DNA of 64,000 nt, taken from contig OZ059897.1 of assembly GCA_964057225.1 (NCBI GenBank), positions 23,047,031 through 23,111,030 of the forward strand. Reading direction: 5' to 3'. The notes beneath the pieces were generated by a model. The model was not told where the DNA came from and made no database searches. It was given only the letters and a program-made list of their open reading frames with translations. The number at the start of each line of letters is the position of its first letter. Within the stretch, counting starts at the first letter, position 1. The translations under genes were made by a program, and so were the position numbers. This DNA comes from Auanema rhodensis. Its lineage: Eukaryota; Nematoda; Chromadorea; Rhabditida; Rhabditidae. Of the stretch, positions 1-10,700 are shown piece by piece.

Positions 1-32
1 ACGTGAACTTTAATTAATGCTAATTAAATGTA

Positions 33-70
33 CACGTGATGTGCACTTGGTATGTAACTCGCTTCACGTG
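33..70. other. Paired CACGTG palindromes (E-box/G-box type), present in nearly every monomer
   Basis: CACGTG at 33-38 and 65-70 are 32 bp apart, about three helical turns, and a third ACGT core at 1-4 is 33 bp before the first. The first site reads ATCACGTG on the minus strand, which fits the RTCACRTG consensus of the yeast CDEI/Cbf1 site; the second lies in TTCACGTGAA. CACGTG is the core bound by many bHLH and plant bHLH/bZIP proteins. Both sites recur with few losses across roughly 360 monomers (losses seen include ACGAG near 4479 and 5887, CATGTG near 35275, CACTTG near 48741). Binding by any host factor is inference. Confidence 0.6.
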
Positions 71-149
71 AAAGATAAAGAGATGCGGTTTTCAAAATTA
101 GATTCCCCATGTCCATATTAGTCTAAAAACAAATTTTTATTGATATTGC

Positions 150-1556
150 TTCATGGTAACCATGACTTTGAAATTTACGTGAACTTTAATTTATGCTAAT
201 TAAATGTACACGTGATGTGCACTTGGTATGTAACTCGCTTCACGTGAAAGATAAAGAGATGCGGTTTTCAAAATTAGATTCCCCATGTCCATATTATTCT
301 AAAAACAAATTTTTATTGATATTGGTTCATGGTAACCATGACTTTGAAATTTACGTGAACTTTAATTTATGCTAATTAAATGTACACGTGATGTGCACTT
401 GGTATGTAACTCGCTTCACGTGAAAGATAAAGAGATGCGGTTTTCAAAATTAGATTCCCCATGTCCATATTAGTCTAAAAACGAATTTTTATTGATATTG
501 GTGCATGGTAACCATGACTTTGAATTTTACGTGAACTTTAATTTATGCTAATTAAATGTACACGTGATGTGCACTTGGTATGTAACTCGCTTCACGTGAA
601 AGATGAAGAGATGCGGTTTTCAAAATTAGATTCCCCATGTCCATATTAGTCTAAAAACAAATTTTTATTGATATTGCTTCATGGTAACCATGACTTTGAA
701 ATTTACGTGAACTTTAATTTATGCTAATTAAATGTACACGTGATGTGCACTTGGTATGTAACTCGCTTCACGTGAAAGATAAAGAGATGCGGTTTTCAAA
801 ATTAGATTCCCCATGTCCATATTAGTCTAAAAACAAATTTTTATTGATATTGGTTCATGGTAACCATGACTTTGAAATTTACGTGAACTTTAATTTATGC
901 TAATTAAATGTACACGTGATGTGCACTTGGTATGTAACTCGCTTCACGTGAAAGATAAAGAGATGCGGTTTTCAAAATTAGATTCCCCATGTCCATATTA
1001 TTCTAAAAACAAATTTTTATTGATATTGGTTCATGGTAACCATGACTTTGAAATTTACGTGAACTTTAATTTATGCTAATTAAATGTACACGTGATGTGC
1101 ACTTGGTATGTAACTCGCTTCACGTGAAAGATAAAGAGATGCGGTTTTCAAAATTAGATTCCCCATGTCCATATTAGTCTAAAAACGAATTTTTATTGAT
1201 ATTGGTGCATGGTAACCATGACTTTGAATTTTACGTGAACTTTAATTTATGCTAATTAAATGTACACGTGATGTGCACTTGGTATGTAACTCGCTTCACG
1301 TGAAAGATGAAGAGATGCGGTTTTCAAAATTAGATTCCCCATGTCCATATTAGTCTAAAAACAAATTTTTATTGATATTGCTTCATGGTAACCATGACTT
1401 TGAAATTTACGTGAACTTTAATTTATGCTAATTAAATGTACACGTGATGTGCACTTGGTATGTAACTCGCTTCACGTGAAAGATAAAGAGATGCGGTTTT
1501 CAAAATTAGATTCCCCATGTCCATATTAGTCTAAAAACAAATTTTTATTGATATTG
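150..1556 (+). repeat. Four-monomer (704-bp) tandem duplication in the plus array
   Basis: Bases 150-852 match 854-1556 as a block. The diagnostic variants recur in order at +704 bp: TATTATTCT, AAACGAATTT with GGTGCATGG and TGAATTTT, then AGATGAAG. The run is bounded on both sides at the same hypervariable base: C at 149 against G at 853, and G at 853 against C at 1557. This is a young higher-order duplication, most simply from unequal exchange out of register by four monomers. Confidence 0.9.
151..165. other. 15-bp interrupted palindrome TCATGGTAACCATGA in each monomer
   Basis: Seven base pairs each side of a single central base form a dyad, seen in both array orientations (TCATGGTTACCATGA on the plus strand of the minus array). 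It holds a GGTNACC (BstEII-type) site in virtually every monomer. The GGTGC/CACC variant removes the outer pair. CCCTGA variants near 46017 and 47073 and CCGTGA variants near 46897, 47953 and 49712 disrupt it. Such dyads are common in satellites and could form a small cruciform; no function can be shown from sequence alone. Confidence 0.7.
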
Positions 1557-2403
1557 CTTCATGGTAACCATGACTTTGAAATTTACGTGAACTTTAATTT
1601 ATGCTAATTAAATGTACACGTGATGTGCACTTGGTATGTAACTCGCTTCACGTGAAAGATAAAGAGATGCGGTTTTCAAAATTAGATTCCCCATGTCCAT
1701 ATTAGTCTAAAAACAAATTTTTATTGATATTGGTTCATGGTAACCATGACTTTGAAATTTACGTGAACTTTAATTTATGCTAATTAAATGTACACGTGAT
1801 GTGCACTTGGTATGTAACTCGCTTCACGTGAAAGATAAAGAGATGCGGTTTTCAAAATTAGATTCCCCATGTCCATATTAATCTAAAAACAAATTTTTAT
1901 TGATATTGGTGCATGGTAACCATGACTTTGAAATTTACGTGAACTTTAATTTAAGCTAATTAAATGTACACGTGATGTGCACTTGGTATGTAACTCGCTT
2001 CACGTGAAAGATAAAGAGATGCGGTTTTCAAAATTAGATTCCCCATGTCCATATTAGTCTAAAAACAAATTTTTATTGATATTGCTTCATGGTAACCATG
2101 ACTTTGAAATTTACGTGAACTTTAATTTATGCTAATTAAATGTACACGTGATGTGCACTTGGTATGTAACTCGCTTCACGTGAAAGATAAAGAGATGCGG
2201 TTTTCAAAATTAGATTCCCCATGTCCATATTAGTCTAAAAACAAATTTTTATTGATATTGGTTCATGGTAACCATGACTTTGAAATTTACGTGAACTTTA
2301 ATTTATGCTAATTAAATGTACACGTGATGTGCACTTGGTATGTAACTCGCTTCACGTGAAAGATAAAGAGATGCGGTTTTCAAAATTAGATTCCCCATGT
2401 CCA
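1409..2403 (+). repeat. Left arm of a foldback inverted duplication (monomers 9-14)
   Basis: These monomers reappear in reverse complement at 2671-3665. The private markers are TTAAGCT in monomer 12, mirrored as AGCTTAAATT near 3120, and TATTAATCT plus GGTGC in monomer 11, mirrored as AGATTAATATGG near 3191 and ATGCACC near 3163. The series GGTTC, GCTTC, GGTGC, GGTTC, GCTTC at position 148-152 is matched in mirrored order. Monomer 8 (AGATGAAG) is not matched on the right, so the arm ends in or before it. Confidence 0.88.
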
Positions 2404-2664
2404 TATTAGTCTAAAAACAAATTTTTATTGATATTGCTTCATGGTAACCATGACTTTGAAATTTACGTGAACTTTAATTAATGCTAATTAAATGTACACG
2501 TGATGTGCACTTGGTATGTAACTCGCTTCACGTGAAAGATAAAGAGATGCGGTTTTCAAAATTAGATTCCCCATGTCCATATTAGTCTAAAAACAAATTT
2601 TTATTGATATTGCTTCATGGTAACCATGACTTTGAAATTTACGTGAACTTTAATTTATGCTAAT

Positions 2665-2671
2665 TAATAAT
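2665..2671. other. Orientation-switch junction between plus and minus arrays
   Basis: The plus monomer follows consensus to CTAATTAA (2667). The next bases, TAATGGACATGG, match the minus-strand repeat (consensus CTAATATGGACATGG) apart from one extra A. Monomer position 27 is thus joined to about position 115 of an inverted copy. The AT-rich bases TAAT(A) are shared by both sides and look like microhomology. The flip is abrupt, with no unique sequence between. Confidence 0.93.
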
Positions 2672-3665
2672 GGACATGGGGAATCTAATTTTGAAAACCG
2701 CATCTCTTTATCTTTCACGTGAAGCGAGTTACATACCAAGTGCACATCACGTGTACATTTAATTAGCATAAATTAAAGTTCACGTAAATTTCAAAGTCAT
2801 GGTTACCATGAACCAATATCAATAAAAATTTGTTTTTAGACTAATATGGACATGGGGAATCTAATTTTGAAAACCGCATCTCTTTATCTTTCACGTGAAG
2901 CGAGTTACATACCAAGTGCACATCACGTGTACATTTAATTAGCATAAATTAAAGTTCACGTAAATTTCAAAGTCATGGTTACCATGAAGCAATATCAATA
3001 AAAATTTGTTTTTAGACTAATATGGACATGGGGAATCTAATTTTGAAAACCGCATCTCTTTATCTTTCACGTGAAGCGAGTTACATACCAAGTGCACATC
3101 ACGTGTACATTTAATTAGCTTAAATTAAAGTTCACGTAAATTTCAAAGTCATGGTTACCATGCACCAATATCAATAAAAATTTGTTTTTAGATTAATATG
3201 GACATGGGGAATCTAATTTTGAAAACCGCATCTCTTTATCTTTCACGTGAAGCGAGTTACATACCAAGTGCACATCACGTGTACATTTAATTAGCATAAA
3301 TTAAAGTTCACGTAAATTTCAAAGTCATGGTTACCATGAACCAATATCAATAAAAATTTGTTTTTAGACTAATATGGACATGGGGAATCTAATTTTGAAA
3401 ACCGCATCTCTTTATCTTTCACGTGAAGCGAGTTACATACCAAGTGCACATCACGTGTACATTTAATTAGCATAAATTAAAGTTCACGTAAATTTCAAAG
3501 TCATGGTTACCATGAAGCAATATCAATAAAAATTTGTTTTTAGACTAATATGGACATGGGGAATATAATTTTGAAAACCGCATCTCTTTATCTTTCACGT
3601 GAAGCGAGTTACATACCAAGTGCACATCACGTGTACATTTAATTAGCATAAATTAAAGTTCACGT
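2671..3665 (-). repeat. Right arm of the foldback inverted duplication
   Basis: This starts at TGGACATGG, pairing with 2403, and runs back through copies of monomers 14 to 9. I see one private difference, an A at 3565 (GAATATAATT instead of GAATCTAATT). The next monomer (3666-3841) still has the GAAGC variant expected from monomer 8 but lacks its AGATGAAG marker, so the right breakpoint is near 3665-3775. With arms of about 1 kb and a loop of about 267 bp (2404-2670), the locus could extrude or snap back as a large hairpin. Confidence 0.87.
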
Positions 3666-3920
3666 AAATTTCAAAGTCATGGTTACCATGAAGCAATATC
3701 AATAAAAATTTGTTTTTAGACTAATATGGACATGGGGAATCTAATTTTGAAAACCGCATCTCTTTATCTTTCACGTGAAGCGAGTTACATACCAAGTGCA
3801 CATCACGTGTACATTTAATTAGCATAAATTAGAGTTCACGTAAATTTCAAAGTCATGGTTACCATGAACCAATATCAATAAAAATTTGTTTTTAGACTAA
3901 TATGAACATGGGGAATCTAA

Positions 3921-3924
3921 TTTG
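3921..3924 (-). other. Single-base deletion in a monomer
   Basis: The text reads CTAATTTGGAAACC where related monomers (for example near 5156) read CTAATTTTGGAAACC. This monomer (3842-4016) is 175 bp and shifts the phase of every later monomer by one. It also carries ATGAACATGG, a combination shared with the monomer at 5073-5248. Confidence 0.85.
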
Positions 3925-4368
3925 GAAACCGCATCTCTTTATCTTTCACGTGAAGCGAGTTACATACCAAGTGCACATCACGTGTACATTTAATTAGCAT
4001 AAATTAAAGTTCACGTAAATTTCAAAGTCATGGTTACCATGAAGCAATATCAATAAAAATTTGTTTTTAGACTAATATGGACATGGGGAATCTAATTTTG
4101 AAAACCGCATCTCTTTATCTTTCACGTGAAGCGAGTTACATACCAAGTGCACATCACGTGTACATTTAATTAGCATAAATTAAAGTTCACGTAAATTTCA
4201 AAGTCATGGTTACCATGAAGCAATATCAATAAAAATTTGTTTTTAGACTAATATGGACATGGGGAATCTAATTTTGAAAACCGCATCTCTTTATCTTTCA
4301 CGTGAAGCGAGTTACATACCAAGTGCACATCACGTGTACATTTAATTAGCATAAATTAAAGTTCACGT

Positions 4369-4896
4369 AAATTTCAAAGTCATGGTTACCATGAACCAAT
4401 ATCAATAAAAATTTGTTTTTAGACTAATATGGACATGGGGAATCTAATTTTGAAAACCGCATCTCTTTATCTTTCACGAGAAGCGAGTTACATACCAAGT
4501 GCACATCACGTGTACATTTAATTAGCATAAATTAAAGTTCACGTAAAATTCAAAGTCATGGTTACCATGCACCAATATCAATAAAAATTTGTTTTTAGAC
4601 TAATATGGACATGGGGAATCTAATTTTGAAAACCGCATCTCTTTATCTTTCACGTGAAGCGAGTTACATACCAAGTGCACATCACGTGTACATTTAATTA
4701 GCATAAATTAAAGTTCACGTAAAATTCAAAGTCATGGTTACCATGCACCAATATCAATGAAAATTTGTTTTTAGACTAATATGGACATGGGGAATCTAAT
4801 GTTGAAAACCGCATCTCTTTATCTTTCACGTGAAGCGAGTTACATACCAAGTGCACATCACGTGTACATTTAATTAGCATAAATTAAAGTTCACGT
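4369..4896 (-). repeat. Three-monomer block, copy 1 of an 8-monomer-spaced duplication
   Basis: Diagnostic order: GAACC with CACGAGAAG (which destroys one CACGTG, 4475-4480); AAAATTC with CACC; AAAATTC with CACC, CAATGAAAA (4759) and AATGTTGAAA (4801). The same three monomers occur again exactly 1408 bp (8 x 176) downstream. Confidence 0.88.
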
Positions 4897-5776
4897 AAAT
4901 TTCAAAGTCATGGTTACCATGCACCAATATCAATAAAAATTTGTTTTTAGACTAATATGGACATGGGGAATCTAATTTTGAAAACCGCATCTCTTTATCT
5001 TTCACGTGAAGCGAGTTACATACCAAGTGCGCATCACGTGTACATTTAATTAGCATAAATTAAAGTTCACGTAAATTTCAAAGTCATGGTTACCATGCAC
5101 CAATATCAATAAAAATTTGTTTTTAGACTAATATGAACATGGGGAATCTAATTTTGGAAACCGCATCTCTTTATCTTTCACGTGAAGCGAGTTACATACC
5201 AAGTGCACATCACGTGTACATTTAATTAGCATAAATTAAAGTTCACGTAAATTTCAAAGTCATGGTTACCATGAAGCAATATCAATAAAAATTTGTTTTT
5301 AGACTAATATGGACATGGGGAATCTAATTTTGAAAACCGCATCTCTTTATCTCTCACGTGAAGCGAGTTACATACCAAGTGCACATCACGTGTACATTTA
5401 ATTAGCATAAATTAAAGTTCACGTAAAATTCAAAGTCATGGTTACCATGCACCAATATCAATAAAAATTTGTTTTTAGACTAATATGGACATGGGGAATC
5501 TAATTTTGAAAACCGCATCTCTTTATCTTTCACGTGAAGCGAGTTACATACCAAGTGCACATCACGTGTACATTTAATTAGCATAAATTAAAGTTCACGT
5601 AAATTTCAAAGTCATGGTTACCATGCACCAATATCAATAAAAATTTGTTTTTAGACTAATATGGACATGGGGAATCTAATTTTGAAAACCGCATCTCTTT
5701 ATCTTTCACGTGAAGCGAGTTACATACCAAGTGCACATCACGTGTACATTTAATTAGCATAAATTAAAGTTCACGT

Positions 5777-6304
5777 AAATTTCAAAGTCATGGTTACCAT
5801 GAACCAATATCAATAAAAATTTGTTTTTAGACTAATATGGACATGGGGAATCTAATTTTGAAAACCGCATCTCTTTATCTTTCACGAGAAGCGAGTTACA
5901 TACCAAGTGCACATCACGTGTACATTTAATTAGCATAAATTAAAGTTCACGTAAAATTCAAAGTCATGGTTACCATGCACCAATATCAATAAAAATTTGT
6001 TTTTAGACTAATATGGACATGGGGAATCTAATTTTGAAAACCGCATCTCTTTATCTTTCACGTGAAGCGAGTTACATACCAAGTGCACATCACGTGTACA
6101 TTTAATTAGCATAAATTAAAGTTCACGTAAAATTCAAAGTCATGGTTACCATGCACCAATATCAATGAAAATTTGTTTTTAGACTAATATGGACATGGGG
6201 AATCTAATGTTGAAAACCGCATCTCTTTATCTTTCACGTGAAGCGAGTTACATACCAAGTGCACATCACGTGTACATTTAATTAGCATAAATTAAAGTTC
6301 ACGT
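5777..6304 (-). repeat. Three-monomer block, copy 2 of the 8-monomer-spaced duplication
   Basis: CACGAG at 5883-5888, the G of CAATGAAAA at 6167 and the G of AATGTTGAAA at 6209 are each +1408 bp from copy 1. The flanking monomers differ (GAAGC before copy 1, CACC before copy 2; CACC after copy 1, GAACC after copy 2), so the shared block is limited to about 528 bp. Confidence 0.88.
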
Positions 6305-7782
6305 AAATTTCAAAGTCATGGTTACCATGAACCAATATCAATAAAAATTTGTTTTTAGACTAATATGGACATGGGGAATCTAATTTTGAAAACCGCATCT
6401 CTTTATCTTTCACGTGAAGCGAGTTACATACCAAGTGCACATCACGTGTACATTTAATTAGCATAAATTAAAGTTCACGTAAATTTCAAAGTCATGGTTA
6501 CCATGAACCAATATCAATAAAAATTTGTTTTTAGACTAATATGGACATGGGGAATCTAATTTTGAAAACCGCATCTCTTTATCTTTCACGTGAAGCGAGT
6601 TACATGGCAAGTGCACATCACGTGTACATTTAATTAGCATAAATTAAAGTTCACGTAAATTTCAAAGTCATGGTTACCATGAAGCAATATCAATAAAAAT
6701 TTGTTTTTAGACTAATATGGACATGGGGAATCTAATTTTGAAAACCGCATCTCTTTATCTTTCACGTGAAGCGAGTTACATACCAAGTGCACATCACGTG
6801 TACATTTAATTAGCATAAATTAAAGTTCACGTAAATTTCAAAGTCATGGTTACCATGAACCAATATCAATAAAAATTTGTTTTTAGACTAATATGGACAT
6901 GGGGAATCTAATTTTGAAAACCGCATCTCTTTATCTTTCACGTGAAGCGAGTTACATACCAAGTGCACATCACGTGTACATTTAATTAGCATAAATTAAA
7001 GTTCACGTAAAATTCAAAGTCATGGTTACCATGCACCAATATCAATAAAAATTTGTTTTTAGACTAATATGGACATGTGGAATCTAATTTTGAAAACCGC
7101 ATCTCTTTATCTTTCACGTGAAGCGAGTTACATACCAAGTGCACATCACGTGTACATTTAATTAGCATAAATTAAAGTTCACGTAAATTTCAAAGTCATG
7201 GTTACCATGAACCAATATCAATAAAAATTTGTTTTTAGACTAATATGGACATGGGGAATCTAATTTTGGAAACCGCATCTCTTTATCTTTCACGTGAAGC
7301 GAGTTACATACCAAGTGCACATCACGTGTACATTTAATTAGCATAAATTAAAGTTCACGTAAATTTCAAAGTCATGGTTACCATGAACCAATATCAATAA
7401 AAATTTGTTTTTAGACTAATATGGACATGGGGAATCTAATTTTGGAAACCGCATCTCTTTATCTTTCACGTGAAGCGAGTTACATACCAAGTGCACATCA
7501 CGTGTATATTTAATTAGCATAAATTAAAGTTCACGTAAATTTCAAAGTCATGGTTACCATGCACCAATATCAATAAAAATTTGTTTTTAGACTAATATGG
7601 ACATGGGGAATCTAATTTTGAAAACCGCATCTCTTTATCTTTCACGTGAAGCGAGTTACATACCAAGTGCACATCACGTGTACATTTAATTAGCATAAAT
7701 TAAAGTTCACGTAAATTTCAAAGTCATGGTTACCATGAACCAATATCAATAAAAATTTGTTTTTAGACTAATATGGACATGG

Positions 7783-10700
7783 GGAATCTAATTTTGAAAA
7801 CCGCATCTCTTTATCTTTCACGTGAAGCGAGTTACATACCAAGTGCACATCACGTGTACATTTAATTAGCATAAATTAAAGTTCACGTAAATTTCAAAGT
7901 CATGGTTACCATGAACCTATATCAATAAAAATTTGTTTTTAGACTAATATGGACATGGGGAATCTAATTTTGAAAACCTCATCTCTTTATCTTTCACGTG
8001 AAGCGAGTTACATACCAAGTGCACATCACGTGTACATTTAATTAGCATAAATTAAAGTTCACGTAAATTTCAAAGTCATGGTTACCATGCACCAATATCA
8101 ATAAAAATTTGTTTTTAGACTAATATGGACATGGGGAATCTAATTTTGAAAACCGCATCTCTTTATCTTTCACGTGAAGCGAGTTACATACCAAGTGCAC
8201 ATCACGTGTACATTTAATTAGCATATATTAAAGTTCACGTAAATTTCAAAGTCATGGTTACCATGAACCAATATCAATAAAAATTTGTTTTTAGACTAAT
8301 ATGGACATGGGGAATCTAATTTTGAAAACCGCATCTCTTTATCTTTCACGTGAAGCGAGTTACATACCAAGTGCACATCACGTGTACATTCAATTAGCAT
8401 AAATTAAAGTTCACGTAAATTTCAAAGTCATGGTTACCATGAACCAATATCAATAAAAATTTGTTTTTAGACTAATATGGACATGGGGAATCTAATTTTG
8501 AAAACCGCATCTCTTTATCTTTCACGTGAAGCGAGTTACATACCAAGTGCACATCACGTGTAAATTTAATTAGCATAAATTAAAGTTCACGTAAATTTCA
8601 AAGTCATGGTTACCATGAAGCAATATCAATAAAAATTTGTTTTTAGACTAATATGGACATGTGGAATCTAATTTTGAGAACCGCATCTCTTTATCTTTCA
8701 CGTGAAGCGAGTTACATACCAAGTGCACATCACGTGTACATTTAATTAGCATAAATTAAAGTTCACGTAAATTTCAAAGTCATGGTTACCATGAACCACT
8801 ATCAATAAAAATTTGTTTTTAGACTAATATGGACATGAGGAATCTAATTTTGAAAACCGCATCTCTTTATCTTTCACGTGAAGCGAGTTACATACCAAGT
8901 GCACATCACGTGTACATTTAATTAGCATAAATTAAAGTTCACGTAAAATTCAAAGTCATGGTTACCATGCACCAATATCAATAAAAATTTGTTTTTAGAC
9001 TAATATGGACATGTGGAATCTAATTTTGAAAACCGCATCTCTTTATCTTTCACGTGAAGCGAGTTACATACCAAGTGCACAACACGTGTACATTTAATTA
9101 GCATAAATTAAAGTTCACGTAAATTTCAAAGTCATGGTTACCATGAACCAATATCAATAAAAATTTGTTTTTAGACTAATATGGACATGGGGAATCTAAT
9201 TTTGAAAACCGCATCTCTTTATCTTTCACGTGAAGCGAGTTACATACCAAGTGCACATCACGTGTACATTTAATTAGCATAAATTAAAGTTCACGTAAAT
9301 TTCAAAGTCATGGTTACCATGAACCAATATCAATAAAAATTTGTTTTTAGACTAATATGGACATGGGGAATCTAATTTTGAAAACCGCATCTCTTTATCT
9401 TTCACGTGAAGCGAGTTACATACCAAGTGCACATCACGTGTACATTTAATTAGCATAAATTAAAGTTCACGTAAATTTCAAAGTCATGGTTACCATGAAC
9501 CAATATCAATAAAAATTTGTTTTTAGACTAATATGGACATGGGGAATCTAATTTTGAAAACCGCATCTCTTTATCTTTCACGTGAAGCGAGTTACATACC
9601 AAGTGCACATCACGTGTAAATTTAATTAGCATAAATTAAAGTTCACGTAAATTTCAAAGTCATGGTTACCATGAAGCAATATCAATAAAAATTTGTTTTT
9701 AGACTAATATGGACATGTGGAATCTAATTTTGAAAACCGCATCTCTTTATCTTTCACGTGAAGCGAGTTACATACCAAGTGCACATCACGTGTACATTTA
9801 ATTAGCATAAATTAAAGTTCACGTAAATTTCAAAGTCATGGTTACCATGAACCTATATCAATAAAAATTTGTTTTTAGACTAATATGGACATGGGGAATC
9901 TAATTTTGAAAACCTCATCTCTTTATCTTTCACGTGAAGCGAGTTACATACCAAGTGCACATCACGTGTACATTTAATTAGCATAAATTAAAGTTCACGT
10001 AAATTTCAAAGTCATGGTTACCATGCACCAATATCAATAAAAATTTGTTTTTAGACTAATATGGACATGGGGAATCTAATTTTGAAAACCGCATCTCTTT
10101 ATCTTTCACGTGAAGCGAGTTACATACCAAGTGCACATCACGTGTACATTTAATTAGCATATATTAAAGTTCACGTAAATTTCAAAGTCATGGTTACCAT
10201 GAACCAATATCAATAAAAATTTGTTTTTAGACTAATATGGACATGGGGAATCTAATTTTGAAAACCGCATCTCTTTATCTTTCACGTGAAGCGAGTTACA
10301 TACCAAGTGCACATCACGTGTACATTCAATTAGCATAAATTAAAGTTCACGTAAATTTCAAAGTCATGGTTACCATGAACCAATATCAATAAAAATTTGT
10401 TTTTAGACTAATATGGACATGGGGAATCTAATTTTGAAAACCGCATCTCTTTATCTTTCACGTGAAGCGAGTTACATACCAAGTGCACATCACGTGTAAA
10501 TTTAATTAGCATAAATTAAAGTTCACGTAAATTTCAAAGTCATGGTTACCATGAAGCAATATCAATAAAAATTTGTTTTTAGACTAATATGGACATGTGG
10601 AATCTAATTTTGAGAACCGCATCTCTTTATCTTTCACGTGAAGCGAGTTACATACCAAGTGCACATCACGTGTACATTTAATTAGCATAAATTAAAGTTC

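Larger units (their letters stand above)
1..176 (+). repeat. Reference monomer and its internal motif map
   Basis: I use this copy to number the repeat. Motifs by position: ACGT at 1-4, 34-37 and 66-69; TAATTA 21-26; TGTACA 29-34 overlapping CACGTG 33-38; GTGCAC 41-46; a second CACGTG 65-70 inside the 10-bp palindrome TTCACGTGAA 63-72; AAATTT 131-136 and 171-176; interrupted palindrome TCATGGTAACCATGA 151-165 containing a GGTNACC site. CpG dinucleotides lie at 2, 35, 60, 67 and 86. Composition by hand count is 26 C and 30 G in 176 (about 32% GC). The length is near one nucleosome plus linker. This copy differs from the consensus at the A in TAATTAATGC (position 16) and has the GCTTC variant at 148-152. 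Confidence 0.9.
1..2667 (+). repeat. 176-bp satellite array, plus orientation (15 full monomers + 27 bp)
   Basis: Fifteen head-to-tail monomers start at 1, 177, 353 and so on to 2465, each beginning ACGTGAACTTTAAT and each exactly 176 bp; a sixteenth breaks off after 27 bases near 2667. Monomers differ by a few substitutions only. Examples are TAATTAATGC in monomers 1 and 15, TATTATTCT in 2 and 6, AAACGAATTT in 3 and 7, AGATGAAG in 4 and 8, and TTAAGCT in 12. The left edge of the window coincides with a monomer start by chance of phasing, so the array probably continues leftward. No gene, RNA gene or transposon is visible inside it. The eukaryotic satellite assignment is inferred from length, homogeneity and tandem arrangement. 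Confidence 0.97.

Noticed and set aside
131-139. TATA-like and poly(A)-signal-like strings (CAATAAAAATTT on the minus-array strand) as promoter or terminator
   Set aside because: AT-rich strings recur by composition in each monomer; nothing links them to a transcript. Satellite transcription is possible but not visible here.
193-375. Open frame of 60 codons on the plus strand, repeated identically at 897-1079
   Set aside because: It is a reading of the satellite: a G-to-T change in monomers 2 and 6 turns the usual in-frame TAG (TAT TAG TCT) into TAT TCT. Since 176 is not a multiple of 3 the frame ends in the next monomer. No start context, homology or domain supports a gene; the two copies are identical because of the 704-bp duplication.
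2404-2670. A unique spacer or mobile element at the inversion
   Set aside because: The loop between the inverted arms consists only of ordinary plus-strand monomer sequence (part of monomer 14, monomer 15 and 27 bp of 16).
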